From Robertmurraya massiliosenegalensis JC6 (GTDB taxonomy: Bacteria; Bacillota; Bacilli; Bacillales; Cytobacillaceae), in assembly GCF_000311725.1 (NCBI RefSeq), contig NZ_HE978511.1, positions 1,064,671 to 1,122,692 on the forward strand: a stretch of DNA of 58,022 nt. Reading direction: 5' to 3'. The notes beneath the pieces were generated by a model. The model ran no database searches and was not told the origin of the DNA. It worked only from the letters and a program-made list of their open reading frames with translations. The position numbers and the translations under genes were made by a program. Each line of letters opens with the position of its first letter. Within the stretch, counting starts at the first letter, position 1. Positions 57,131-58,022 of the stretch are shown here, piece by piece.

Positions 57131-57880
57131 TTACCGTAATTTCAATTTTTGTCCTTCAACAAATTCCTTCATATACATGCGGGATTGCTTTTCGAGCATC
57201 GTACCCATTTGTTCTGTCCATGTATCTTTTCTTTTGCCGCCGGTTCTTTCTTCATAATATTTTTGAATGATTTCATTATATTCTTTCAGTTCTTCTAAAT
57301 AGGTTTGTTCCTTTTCTTCATACGTATTTTCGTGATACACATGTTTGAAAGGTAATCTAGGCTTCTGTCCAGATATTTTCTCTGGGTAGCCCACTGCTAA
57401 ACCAAATAAAGGTATCACTCTTTTCGGTGTCTTTAATAGGTTCACCACTTCATCTAATTGATTGCGAATTCCTCCAATGTAACAAATGCCCAGCCCCATC
57501 GATTCAGCTGCAAGTGCTGCGTTTTGGGCTGCCAATGAAGCATCTACGAGCGCAACCATAAATTTTTCTGTACTTTCAATAGAAGGTTCAACATCCCTTC
57601 CTTCTAGATCTCCAATCAACGTATGTCGATATAGGTCTGCACAGAATACAAAGAAGTGACCATTATGCTCTACATAGGATTGCTGTCCTGCAATCTCAGA
57701 TAATCTTTTTTTCTTCTCTTTATCCGTTACGCCAATAATGGAATAGGCTTGAATAAAGCTAGAAGTTGAAGCAGCCTGAGCACTCGTGACAATTGCTTCA
57801 ATTTGCTCCTTCGTCAATGGCTTATCCTCGAACTTTCGAACCGAACGATGGTTTAAGATTGTCTCTATCACTTGATTCAT
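57131..57880 (-). CDS. nfrA: NADPH-dependent FMN nitro/flavin reductase NfrA
   Basis: The 249-residue nitroreductase-fold enzyme starts MNQVIETILNHRSVRKFEDKPL and has AQAASTSSFIQAYSIIGV, SMGLGICYIGGIRN and LFGLAVGYPEKISGQKPRLP, the FMN and NADPH contacts of the NfsA/NfrA group. It transfers electrons from NADPH to flavins, nitroaromatics or peroxide. B. subtilis has NfrA1 (YwcG) and NfrA2 (YcnD); this resembles NfrA1 in length. The ATG has GAGG eight bases upstream. The last 140 bases of the window hold no gene I can support. Confidence 0.9.
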   Translation of the reverse strand: MNQVIETILNHRSVRKFEDKPLTKEQIEAIVTSAQAASTSSFIQAYSIIGVTDKEKKKRLSEIAGQQSYVEHNGHFFVFCADLYRHTLIGDLEGRDVEPSIESTEKFMVALVDASLAAQNAALAAESMGLGICYIGGIRNQLDEVVNLLKTPKRVIPLFGLAVGYPEKISGQKPRLPFKHVYHENTYEEKEQTYLEELKEYNEIIQKYYEERTGGKRKDTWTEQMGTMLEKQSRMYMKEFVEGQKLKLR

Positions 57881-58022
57881 TCAAATCGCCTCACTTTCAA
57901 CATAATCTACTATTATTCAATCAAATATGCAGGAGAGTTACAAATATTAGAACTTTGAAAGGAATGTGTAAATACGCTTATTCTTGTCCATAAATGTAGA
58001 TAAATCATCGTTGGAGAAGAAG

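Overview
The window looks like a chromosomal segment from an endospore-forming member of the Bacillaceae. It is AT-rich and uses strong GGAGG-type ribosome binding sites with frequent TTG and GTG starts. It carries sporulation genes (spoVR, yhbH, prkA) and many genes whose closest named relatives are from Bacillus subtilis (pgcA, yhdB, yhcT/yhcU-like, yknWXYZ, yoaP, nfrA). I see no prophage, transposase or plasmid functions.

Left part (1-30 kb), mostly core genes. It opens with a 36-bp tandem repeat and three minus-strand tRNA genes (Glu, Met, Ser). A candidate peptide-signalling locus follows: a 38-codon secreted-peptide gene divergent from an HTH-TPR regulator of RNPP type, with a palindrome between them. 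Then come spoVR (with a SigmaE-like promoter), yhdB, pgcA, a thiol-disulfide pair (bdbC plus a membrane-anchored thioredoxin-like protein) and the yhcU/yhcT pair. Next are a diheme MauG/CcpA-type lipoprotein divergent from a protein fusing a dihydroorotate-dehydrogenase-like domain to a duplicated membrane domain, with an Fnr/Crp-type box between them. The rest of this part holds a RocB-like peptidase, an NCS2 purine permease, yoaP, oxidoreductases, proC, a DUF421 protein, the yknWXYZ exporter operon, a NUDIX hydrolase, speD and a KstD-like flavoprotein.

Middle (30.3-52.7 kb), a complete type I-C CRISPR-Cas locus on the minus strand. In transcription order it runs WYL regulator, cas3, cas5, cas8c, cas7, cas4, cas1, cas2, leader, array. 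I counted 186 repeats and 185 spacers over 12.3 kb, of which about 179 are distinct because of spacer duplications. The leader-distal end abuts a methyltransferase gene that has lost its 5' part. Two related direct repeats of about 320 bp (27.1 and 52.9 kb) bracket the block that contains this locus.

Right part (53-58 kb), again core: yhbH and prkA, which encode a vWA protein and an AAA+ protein kinase usually linked functionally to SpoVR, then a 30-codon hydrophobic peptide gene and nfrA. The prkA reading frame appears to have lost one A in a poly-A tract just after its natural start.

Several intergenic regions carry clusters of a short dispersed repeat built around GGAAnnTTTCC flanked by ATAAC/GTTAT. 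All assignments come from reading the sequence and remembered family features; no database search was run.
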